From: Gammaproteobacteria bacterium
Lineage (GTDB): Bacteria; Pseudomonadota; Gammaproteobacteria; Eutrophobiales; Eutrophobiaceae
Reading direction: 5' to 3'
Assembly (NCBI GenBank): GCA_016198885.1
Contig: JACQHV010000254.1
Location: 1 to 7,211, forward strand
DNA length: 7,211 bases
Shown here: one piece after another, positions 1-5,119 of the stretch
Position numbering within the stretch: the stretch's first letter is position 1
How the letters are laid out: every line of letters begins with the position of its first letter
Program-made: the position numbers and the translations under genes
The notes under the pieces: model-generated
What the model saw: the letters and a program-made list of their open reading frames with translations, nothing else
Databases searched by the model: none
Told to the model about the DNA's origin: nothing

Positions 1-12
1 GCCCAACCGGAC

Positions 13-57
13 ATTTCCCCCACCCCCTCGCCCCCTCCCGCCAAGGGAGGGGGAAAT
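13..57. repeat. REP-like G/C palindrome
   Basis: CCCCCTCCC (31-39) and GGGAGGGGG (45-53) are perfect 9-bp arms around the loop GCCAA. An outer ATTTCCCCC (13-21) can alternatively pair with GGGGGAAAT (49-57). The hairpin lies beyond the 3' end of the leftward BNR gene. On that strand no T-run follows it, so it does not look like a standard intrinsic terminator. C-rich palindromes of this kind are common extragenic repeats in proteobacteria. It could still end or stabilise the transcript. The rest of 1-131 shows nothing further. Confidence 0.55.
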
Positions 58-131
58 AAATTTTGAGATAGGTTCTAATAATAAATTACTCCGGCCCATT
101 AACTCTTCGTGAGAAGCAGAAGTTTAACCTG

Positions 132-1220
132 TCACGCAAATTGACACGAATAGATCATGGGTAAGTTGCTGTTCAGGCACAGCCAGCTTTCGCCCCGGTC
201 TTCACTCAAATATAAATTTCCGTTGGTACTGCCAAATGCCAGCGTATCTCCATCGATAGCCAGTGCGTGGCGGTAAACAAGATCATAACAGTTCGTTTGC
301 GGCAGCCCTTTATCAAATACCTTCCAGCTTTTTCCGCCGTCATCCGTCCGGCAAACCTTAAGGGCAAGATCAATCGGTACACGAGATTCATCCTTGAGTG
401 CCGGAATGACCCAGGCCACTTCCCCGTCATTACTGTCAACTGCTATGGCAAAGCCGAACCTTGCCGGCCCATTATTCTGACTGACATCCATCCAGTTGGC
501 GCCGCCATCGATGGTACGGAAAATCCCGCAGTGATTTTGCTGCCACATTTTTAACGGTTCTTTCGCACAGGCAACCAGCCTATGTGGATCGTGACCGATT
601 TCCGCATTGGGATCAGGCAGAAAATCCGCCCTAAGTCCTTTATTGCGGGGCGACCAGGTTTGTCCTGCATCAGTCGTTTCGAACACGCCCGCACAACTGA
701 TCCCAATATATGCATGATTGCTGTCTGCGGGGTCCACCACGATACTGTGAATACCGGGATTGTCGCGCCCGCCGCCAAACCATTTTTCCTTGCGTTGCGG
801 CTGGTCCCATAACGCGCGATTCAAGGTGAAGCTGGCACCATTATCATCGCTGCTGAAAAGTCCACCCGGCTCCGTACCGATATAGATACGATCTTTTTGA
901 TCAGTCCCGCCGGTGGCAAATGCCCAGAGATATTTCAGTGTGGCCGGGATATTATCCTTGATGACTTCACCTTCAGGATATTTTGGAGCTTCAATTTCTT
1001 TCCAGGTCCTGCCCTGATCCGGACTGCGGTGCAACTTGCATCCCCAGTGGCCGTGATCGAGCATGGCCCACCAGTTTCCGTTGCGCTGATCGGCAGCCAC
1101 AATACTCACCGGGATACCCAGAAAATGGTCTCCCTCAAAGCGCCATCTCGAAGAAGTTTTTTTATAAACAATAAGACCCTTGCGGGTCCCTAACAGCAGT
1201 TTCTTTTTTTCTGCGCCCAT
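132..1220 (-). CDS. Cytoplasmic BNR/Asp-box beta-propeller protein (sialidase-like fold)
   Basis: The 362-residue product carries six Asp-box motifs (S/T-x-D-x-G-x-T/S-W/F): SPDQGRTW (66-73), SDDNGASF (124-131), TTDAGQTW (182-189), TIDGGANW (236-243), TDDGGKSW (292-299) and SEDRGESW (339-346). Regular spacing of about 50-60 residues suggests a six-bladed propeller. No signal peptide is visible: the N-terminus is MGAEKKKLLLGTRKGL, so the protein is probably cytosolic. That argues against a secreted sialidase, and I could not identify a sialidase arginine triad. The loops are rich in Trp, His and Cys (for example DHGHWGCK, 55-62). It starts 9 nt after the MoaD/ThiS-like gene ends, so the two are almost certainly co-transcribed and may work together. 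Such proteins are often labelled glycosyl hydrolase or exo-alpha-sialidase in databases. The propeller fold is secure; the activity is unknown. Confidence 0.9.
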   Translation of the reverse strand: MGAEKKKLLLGTRKGLIVYKKTSSRWRFEGDHFLGIPVSIVAADQRNGNWWAMLDHGHWGCKLHRSPDQGRTWKEIEAPKYPEGEVIKDNIPATLKYLWAFATGGTDQKDRIYIGTEPGGLFSSDDNGASFTLNRALWDQPQRKEKWFGGGRDNPGIHSIVVDPADSNHAYIGISCAGVFETTDAGQTWSPRNKGLRADFLPDPNAEIGHDPHRLVACAKEPLKMWQQNHCGIFRTIDGGANWMDVSQNNGPARFGFAIAVDSNDGEVAWVIPALKDESRVPIDLALKVCRTDDGGKSWKVFDKGLPQTNCYDLVYRHALAIDGDTLAFGSTNGNLYLSEDRGESWLCLNSNLPMIYSCQFA

Positions 1221-1229
1221 AGTCCGGTT

Positions 1230-1499
1230 CTAGCCACCGGACAGGGCCTGGATAATAAACACCTCATCCCGGGGATGGACAGTGTCACTCAAGGTTTTGC
1301 GATCACGGATAAAGGTGTCATTGACAAAAATATTCACATGCTTGCGCAGCGAACCGTTTTCCTCCACAAGGTAATCCGTCAATCCGGGGTAAACGTCTTC
1401 AATGTTGGTAATGACATCAGCAATAGTTGCACCCTGTATCTCAATACTTTTGAGATCAGGCACAAAACGCTTCAACGCCGGTGTAAAATGGACTTTCAT
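1230..1499 (-). CDS. MoaD/ThiS-family small sulfur-carrier-like protein
   Basis: An 89-residue protein starting MKVHFTPALKRFVPDL and ending QALSGG. The size, the beta-grasp pattern (strand, helix at 25-36 with ATIADVITNIED, strand VNIFVND at 55-61, DEVFIIQ at 78-84) and the terminal Gly88-Gly89 are the marks of the MoaD/ThiS ubiquitin-like family. In that family an E1-like enzyme adenylates the tail, which is then thiocarboxylated to donate sulfur. No E1-like, MoaE or ThiG partner lies in the window, and the next gene is the BNR propeller. The usual molybdopterin or thiazole role is therefore not supported by context. It may be a dedicated carrier or a protein modifier for the propeller unit. 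No clear ribosome binding site precedes the ATG; the upstream sequence is AT-rich. Confidence 0.88.
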   Translation of the reverse strand: MKVHFTPALKRFVPDLKSIEIQGATIADVITNIEDVYPGLTDYLVEENGSLRKHVNIFVNDTFIRDRKTLSDTVHPRDEVFIIQALSGG

Positions 1500-1533
1500 A
1501 ATTATTTGATAAATTCAGAAATTATCATGATAC

Positions 1534-1562
1534 ATTATTACGTTAAGTATTGACCTCTGCAA
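1534..1562 (-). promoter_or_regulatory. Possible promoter of the MoaD-like/BNR unit
   Basis: On the minus strand TTGCAG (1557-1562) is followed after 17 nt by AATAAT (1534-1539), a 5/6 match to the -10 box. The -35 match is poor. The stretch is AT-rich and directly upstream of the first gene of the unit, which is the main support. Overlap with a repeat copy (1561-1617) weakens the case. Confidence 0.25.
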
Positions 1563-1617
1563 TGCCCCTGTAGCGCATAAAGAATTTCAAGAATTTTAAC
1601 GCCTTGATTTTTATTTG
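1561..1617. repeat. Diverged dispersed repeat B, copy 1
   Basis: The stretch ATGCC..TGTAG..GC..AA..AATTTCAAG....CTTGATTTT..ATTTG recurs in the same order and orientation at about 5750-5810. The longest shared words are AATTTCAAG and CTTGATTTT; I estimate about 70% identity by eye. Both copies lie directly downstream (minus strand) of a leftward coding tail: the orphan tail at 1611-1736 here, and the TPR-like gene at the other copy. Confidence 0.35.
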
Positions 1618-1736
1618 AACAGTTCGGTTACACCTTCACCCTTGATGGGGAAAGGCGGGATGGCGGTGTATTTCGAAAAGGTAAAATCAAAATCTTTGTT
1701 AATACCGTAAGAAACTGTGGTCTGTCCCGGATCGGA
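1611..1736 (-). pseudogene. Orphan 41-codon coding-like tail behind the hydroxylase stop codons
   Basis: The hydroxylase gene ends with TAA TAA (1740-1742 and 1737-1739). In the same frame the next 41 codons are open to a TAA at 1611-1613. They read from SDPGQTTVSYGINKDF through TAIPPFPIKGEG to VTELFK. There is no in-frame ATG, GTG or TTG, so it cannot start on its own. The residue mix (Tyr, Phe, Pro-Phe-Pro, Lys-Gly-Glu) looks like a genuine C-terminus. It is either the 3' remnant of a lost gene or, less likely, a readthrough extension of the hydroxylase. I do not recognise the parent family. Chance openness over 41 codons is also possible. Confidence 0.35.
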
Positions 1737-1739
1737 TTA

Positions 1740-2546
1740 TTATTCTGATTTTACATCAAATGGCTGCTTGAGAAGTTGCACTATGTGCGTCACGCGTGCT
1801 CCTTCGAAACCATCGAGGCCAATCCGCATACCTTCATGGCCGCCTGCCGGTGCCGCATGATAAGTGCCAAACAGGCGGTCCCACCAGATAAACAGGTTGC
1901 CGAAATTGCTATACATATCCGGGTGCCATGCCGAATGGTGAATGCGATGAACGTCCGGGGTTATGAACACGGTTCGAAGTACACGTTCGATCGGCGTGGG
2001 CATACTCACATTGGCGTGGTAGAAGAGTGATGCCGCTATCAGCAAGAACTCGAACAGCGCTACGGCAGCGACCGGAGCGCCGATGGCGAGCACAATTCCG
2101 ATCTTGAGAACGGTGTAGATAATCACTTCCAGGGGATGGAAGCGCACACCGGTCGTAGCGTCAAGATGAAGATCCGAATGATGGACGCGATGGAGGGGCC
2201 ATATCCATTTGCTGGTATGAAACAGGCGGTGTTGACAGTAAATTCCCAGATCCAGAATAAGCACGGAAATTAGAAAGGCCAGCGGATAAGATACCGGCCA
2301 GACGTTGAAAAGACCCCAATCCAACCGGGCCGCGAGGAAGGCGGTGCCGATGGACGTGATGGGAAACAGCAGAATGACCACGGCGGCATCAATTCCCAGC
2401 AGTGCAAGATTATTTAATCGCCTGCCTTGAATACCTGCATACTTTCGCCGTGGCGCCGATCGCTCCCAGACCAGCATCACCCCGAGTATCAACGTGAGTA
2501 TGATTGGTCCCGATAAGAACTGATGTTCGGTCAGAAGATACAGCAT
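1740..2546 (-). CDS. Sterol desaturase / fatty acid hydroxylase family membrane protein
   Basis: A 268-residue integral membrane protein with the di-iron histidine signature of the fatty acid hydroxylase superfamily: HRLFH (106-110), HRVHH (119-123) and HRIHH (200-204), plus His137 and His177. Hydrophobic segments lie near 11-27, 50-72, 86-104 and 142-175, so the histidine clusters should face the cytoplasm. Family members use O2 to hydroxylate or desaturate lipid substrates; the substrate here cannot be told. The length is normal for bacterial members. The Shine-Dalgarno-like AGGAG directly abuts the ATG with no spacer, which is unusual. A CTG at codon 2 or 5, or weak initiation, should be considered; the ATG at codon 24 would remove the first membrane segment. 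It is transcribed leftward, divergent from the porin operon, and two stop codons in tandem end it. Confidence 0.9.
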   Translation of the reverse strand: MLYLLTEHQFLSGPIILTLILGVMLVWERSAPRRKYAGIQGRRLNNLALLGIDAAVVILLFPITSIGTAFLAARLDWGLFNVWPVSYPLAFLISVLILDLGIYCQHRLFHTSKWIWPLHRVHHSDLHLDATTGVRFHPLEVIIYTVLKIGIVLAIGAPVAAVALFEFLLIAASLFYHANVSMPTPIERVLRTVFITPDVHRIHHSAWHPDMYSNFGNLFIWWDRLFGTYHAAPAGGHEGMRIGLDGFEGARVTHIVQLLKQPFDVKSE

Positions 2547-2556
2547 CTCCTAAGTC

Positions 2557-2583
2557 ATATTGTTGAGACTATCTAAACAATAT
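2557..2583. promoter_or_regulatory. Inverted repeat ATATTGTT-N11-AACAATAT
   Basis: ATATTGTT (2557-2564) and AACAATAT (2576-2583) are perfect 8-bp arms separated by 11 nt, lying 11-37 nt upstream of the hydroxylase ATG. The T-N11-A geometry is what LysR-type regulators often bind, but no regulator gene is in the window. It could also form a hairpin in the short leader. It overlaps the predicted -10 box of the hydroxylase gene. Confidence 0.45.
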
Positions 2584-2608
2584 AGTAAGTGATTTAAATT
2601 AAATCACT
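2579..2608 (-). promoter_or_regulatory. Hydroxylase promoter region with a 21-nt perfect palindrome
   Basis: AGTGATTTAA (2588-2597) and TTAAATCACT (2599-2608) are perfect 10-bp arms around one central A. On the minus strand TATATT (2579-2584) fits a -10 box, giving a start point near 2572 and a leader of about 26 nt. The palindrome then covers roughly -16 to -36, the place of the -35 box. No good -35 hexamer is visible. That placement suits a repressor operator, or an activator replacing -35 contacts. The spacing of GTGA and TCAC does not fit a CRP site. Confidence 0.5.
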
Positions 2609-2681
2609 CCAGCCCCGATCTGTTTGTCACAACCATCCCTATTCAGTATATCCATGTACATCACGGCTAACCTCTAGTTAC

Positions 2682-2730
2682 TTGATCCAGATCAAGAATT
2701 AACCAGATTCATCTAGTTATATTTTCTTTA
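2682..2730 (+). promoter_or_regulatory. FNR/Anr-type class II promoter of the porin-cytochrome operon
   Basis: TTGATCCAGATCAA (2682-2695) matches the FNR-family consensus TTGAT-N4-ATCAA at every fixed position, and the symmetry extends one base further on each side (C2681, G2696). Downstream, TATATT (2718-2723) is a 5/6 match to the -10 box. It places the start point at about 2730, so the box centre (2688.5) lies at -41.5. This is the standard position for activation by FNR, Anr or Dnr proteins. Nothing resembling a -35 hexamer is present, as expected for an activator-dependent promoter. The box also lies about 116 nt from the predicted hydroxylase start point, too far for the usual class II arrangement there. 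Confidence 0.75.
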
Positions 2731-2892
2731 AAGATTAGTGTTTGACTTATGCCTTACGCATAGGTTGTAGGCTAAAAACCGGTTCGTTCCTGATACAGGG
2801 CGAGACCGGGAAAAGTGGCTGGATCCCGGCAAATGCCAGTAATTCTGATGAATGGGCATAACTGCTTAATCATCATTTGAGGGGAGCTAGAG
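2730..2892 (+). promoter_or_regulatory. Long leader with three hairpins upstream of the porin gene
   Basis: The predicted 5' leader is about 163 nt. Three stems can be read. CTTATGC (2746-2752) pairs with GCATAGG (2758-2764), with one G-U pair and a 5-nt loop. CCGGGA (2806-2811) pairs with TCCCGG (2824-2829). TGATGA (2846-2851) pairs with TCATCA (2870-2875), ending 3 nt before the strong ribosome binding site GAGGGGAG (2879-2886). The segment ACAGGGCGAGACC (2795-2807) recalls the start of a GEMM-I cyclic-di-GMP aptamer, but the rest does not match it. A structured regulatory leader is plausible; no known riboswitch class is established. Confidence 0.35.
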
Positions 2893-4155
2893 ATGAAAAA
2901 CATATCGCGAAAAGTCTTATTTGGTACATTATTTTGTTTGGGGATGATATGGGTTCCAAATCTGACTTCAGCAGAAGAAGATACTGCTGCAATGAAGGCA
3001 CGCATTGAGGCGTTAGAGAAGGAACTGGCTGAAGTAAAGGCATTACTGAAAGAGCAAATTCAACAATCAGCCACGAAGGAAGAAGTCCAGGCCGTAAAGA
3101 AAGATGTCGTAGAGAAAGTCCAGGCTGTTAAAAAGGATGTCGAAGTCGCAAAGACTGAACAGGCGGAATGGAAGACATATGACTCTACAGTGCATCTGGC
3201 CGGTTATGGTGCCGTGGGCTATACCAATGATGATCCAATGAACGATCGGTTCAATCAGGTTCAGTTTAATCCTATTTTTCATTATCTATTCAAGGATTTG
3301 ATTTTGCTCGAATCAGAACTGGAGCTTGCAATTGAAGATGACGGAGCGACCGAAATTGTGCTCGAATATCTGACAATTGACTGGTTCATGAATGATTACA
3401 TGGCCTTGGTGGGAGGTAAATTTCTAAGTCCGCTAGGGCAATTCAGACAGAATTTACATCCTGCATGGATTAATAAATTACCCTCAGCACCATCCGGTTT
3501 CGGTCATGACCAGGCCGCCCCTGTTGCTGATGTCGGACTCCAGTTGCGGGGTGGATTTCCGATCGGGAATCCAATGTATGCAAATTACGCTTTGTTTGTA
3601 ACCAACGGGCCCGAATTGGAGCTGAATATGGCAGGAGATGAGATTGAAGCTGTAGAAACTGCAGGTGTTGTCAGTAATGAGGATGAGAACTTTCTTTTCG
3701 GTGGCCGCATAGGCTTTCTGCCAATTCCAAGTCTTGAAATTGGAGCTTCTGCTGCATTTGGTGATGTTGCACTGGAAGATGAAAGTGACCGCGATTATGA
3801 AGCATGGGGATTTGATACACATTGGTGGTGGCGAAATCTGGATATTTTCGGCGAATATATTCAACAGGAAGTCGGCTCACTGGCCTCAAGTGTTGCCCCC
3901 GATGAGCAGGAATGGGAAGCATGGTATGTTCAAGCATCGTATAAATTATTGCCCACGAAATTTGAAGTTGTAGCCCGTTATTCAGATTATGATTCAACCC
4001 ATGCTGACCAGGAACAGGAACAATGGGCTTTAGGTCTCAATTATCTTTTTGCACCTAATGCCATAGCCAAATTTGCATATGAATTTAATGATGGTTTAGA
4101 TGGCGAGCCGACCGATGATGACAGACTCTTTATACAGTTAACCTATGGATTTTAG
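2893..4155 (+). CDS. Outer-membrane porin with N-terminal coiled coil
   Basis: A 420-residue protein with a clear Sec signal peptide (basic MKNISRKV, hydrophobic core, likely cleavage after Thr-Ser-Ala27). Residues about 31-93 form a Lys/Glu-rich coiled coil (ARIEALEKELAEVKALLKEQ) with an internal repeat of VQAVKKDV. From about residue 98 to the end, alternating aromatic/polar strands (GYGAVGYTNDD, FEVVARYSDYDS, LFIQLTYGF) and a terminal Phe indicate an outer-membrane beta-barrel. The architecture resembles porins of the phosphate-selective OprO/OprP type or related trimeric porins, where the coiled coil helps trimerise. Substrate specificity cannot be read. The ATG at 2893 has a strong ribosome binding site, GAGGGGAG. 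It is the first gene of a two-gene operon with a di-haem cytochrome 12 nt downstream, probably under FNR-type control. Confidence 0.88.
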   Translation: MKNISRKVLFGTLFCLGMIWVPNLTSAEEDTAAMKARIEALEKELAEVKALLKEQIQQSATKEEVQAVKKDVVEKVQAVKKDVEVAKTEQAEWKTYDSTVHLAGYGAVGYTNDDPMNDRFNQVQFNPIFHYLFKDLILLESELELAIEDDGATEIVLEYLTIDWFMNDYMALVGGKFLSPLGQFRQNLHPAWINKLPSAPSGFGHDQAAPVADVGLQLRGGFPIGNPMYANYALFVTNGPELELNMAGDEIEAVETAGVVSNEDENFLFGGRIGFLPIPSLEIGASAAFGDVALEDESDRDYEAWGFDTHWWWRNLDIFGEYIQQEVGSLASSVAPDEQEWEAWYVQASYKLLPTKFEVVARYSDYDSTHADQEQEQWALGLNYLFAPNAIAKFAYEFNDGLDGEPTDDDRLFIQLTYGF

Positions 4156-4167
4156 GGGGGACTTAAG

Positions 4168-4758
4168 ATGATTAAGCCAAGATATAAAGTCATTCTTACG
4201 ATATACGGTCTGGTCTTTGGTTTTGCTTTGTATCCGGGGCTGGTAAAGGCTGATGACAACACTAAAAATGGTGATATTGCGCGGGGTTCGCAGGAATGGG
4301 CAAATAACTGTGCACGCTGTCACAATATGCGCGATCCCAAGGAATTTCGGGATGATTTATGGAGACCGATTGTAAACCATATGCGCGTACGTGCAGGCCT
4401 GACCGGTCAACAGACACGCGATATCCTTGCTTTCCTGCAATCGAGCAATTATACCGTCGTCGCAGCAGCAGTTGAGGGTGATACAACTCGTACTGAAAGT
4501 AGTGGACTTAGTGGCGAGCAAATTTACAAACAAACCTGTGTTGCCTGCCACGGCGCGGATGGAAAGGGAGCTATACCCGGTGTTCCTGATCTCAGAACGC
4601 GGCTGTCAAAATCCGATGAAACATTGCTGCAAAGTATTAAAAATGGATTTCAGAGTCCGGGCTCACCAATGGCCATGCCACCAAAGGGAGGTAATCCCAA
4701 TTTAACAGATGCTGACTTGGAAGCCGTTCTCTCCTATATTCGTCAGGCGTTTAAATAA
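4168..4758 (+). CDS. Periplasmic di-haem cytochrome c
   Basis: A 196-residue exported protein; the signal peptide ends near Lys-Ala28. It has two class I c-type domains. The first has the haem motif CARCH (48-52), with Met72 in VNHMRVR a likely axial ligand. The second has CVACHGADGKG (124-134) and a Met-rich ligand region, PMAMPPKGG (167-175). The second domain is c5-like (GEQIYKQTCVACHG, then NPNLTDADLEAVLSYI). The first, with FRDDLWRPIVNHM and DILAFLQSSN, is typical of small respiratory cytochromes. It should carry electrons in the periplasm; partners are unknown. It begins 12 nt after the porin stop, with the run AGGGGGG as ribosome binding site. The pairing with a porin and an FNR box suggests a role in low-oxygen respiration. 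No terminator is evident downstream; 4759-4846 holds nothing I recognise. Confidence 0.93.
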   Translation: MIKPRYKVILTIYGLVFGFALYPGLVKADDNTKNGDIARGSQEWANNCARCHNMRDPKEFRDDLWRPIVNHMRVRAGLTGQQTRDILAFLQSSNYTVVAAAVEGDTTRTESSGLSGEQIYKQTCVACHGADGKGAIPGVPDLRTRLSKSDETLLQSIKNGFQSPGSPMAMPPKGGNPNLTDADLEAVLSYIRQAFK

Positions 4759-4846
4759 TAGATTAGAGAGTGATCCGGCACTTTGTTCAAACGGAATCAG
4801 GTGAATAGGGATGAGAATAACAGGTTGGGTTTTTGATTAAAGATAA

Positions 4847-4900
4847 AGATTGATACTGACTGGTACGAATAGCAGTACGTAGATTTGACCCTAGACTTTT
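4847..4900. repeat. Dispersed repeat A, copy 1
   Basis: From AGATTGATACTGACTGG through TACGAATAGCAGTACGTAGATTTGA this matches 6662-6716 in the same orientation, with few substitutions and one indel near the end (CCCTAGACTTTT against GCCCTGGGCTTTT). The core CTGACTGGTACGAATAGCA is identical. The copies flank, on the outer sides, the region holding the TPR-gene remnant, the DUF4124 gene and the intact TPR-like gene. No transposase or target duplication is visible. Confidence 0.7.
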
Positions 4901-4922
4901 ACTTTTTATATCCTGATTTGTT

Positions 4923-5045
4923 TTATTCTATTAGCAGTTTTCGCAGGTTATTGGCGCTTTCACTCCGGTCACTTTCCGCGAGTACATCATTCGCCCTTAC
5001 ATAATCCTGCTGCAGAAAGGAAAGCGCAGCGACCATGAATGACAA
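4923..5045 (-). pseudogene. 3' remnant of a second copy of the TPR-like gene
   Basis: The stretch 4916-5049 aligns without gaps to 5806-5939, the 3' end of the intact TPR-like gene, at about 87% identity (17 differences over 134 nt counted by eye). On the minus strand it reads LSFMVAALSFLQQDY, then VRANDVLAESDRSESANNLR and KLLIE, with the stop at the same place as the intact gene. Eight of 40 residues differ (for example Tyr to Phe, Arg to Gln). The frame is intact over the remnant. Upstream an in-frame TAA follows after a few codons, and the remaining 5' part of the gene, including its signal peptide, is missing. The break lies close to the promoter region of the rightward DUF4124 gene, so a rearrangement there may have removed the rest. 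Confidence 0.85.
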
Positions 5046-5063
5046 ACCATGCCATTACCCCTG

Positions 5064-5100
5064 ATTGACAGGAATTATTGACGGATTAATTGTCTATACT
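5064..5100 (+). promoter_or_regulatory. Candidate promoter of the DUF4124 gene with a direct repeat
   Basis: ATTGACAGGAATT (5064-5076) is followed at once by the similar ATTGACGGATTAATT (5077-5091), and then by TATACT (5095-5100), a 5/6 match to the -10 box. Neither TTGACA (5065-5070) nor TTGACG (5078-5083) is at the usual 16-18 nt spacing from TATACT. The direct repeat may therefore be an activator site rather than a plain -35. A start point near 5107 would exclude the TTG at 5090 as the translation start. Confidence 0.35.
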
Positions 5101-5119
5101 GTTCATAGATAATCTGCTC

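Noticed and set aside
31..53. Intrinsic terminator of the BNR gene
   Set aside because: The hairpin is strong, but on the minus strand it is followed by G-rich sequence and no T-run. It fits an extragenic palindromic repeat better.
2795..2840. GEMM-I cyclic-di-GMP riboswitch
   Set aside because: ACAGGGCGAGACC is similar to the 5' core, but the conserved GACGCAAAGCC and the second-stem receptor are missing. It is kept only as a structured-leader finding.
3484..3997. Leftward open frames opposite the porin gene (up to 126 codons)
   Set aside because: They lie wholly within the well-supported porin reading frame on the other strand, with no recognisable domain or ribosome binding site.
4833..4850. 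Second FNR-like site TTGATTAAAGATAA
   Set aside because: Only one half-site matches the consensus, and no promoter elements are nearby.
5090..5119. TTG start of the DUF4124 gene at 5090
   Set aside because: It lies within the predicted promoter (direct repeat and TATACT). The signal peptide fits better from an ATG at 5120, 5132 or 5135.
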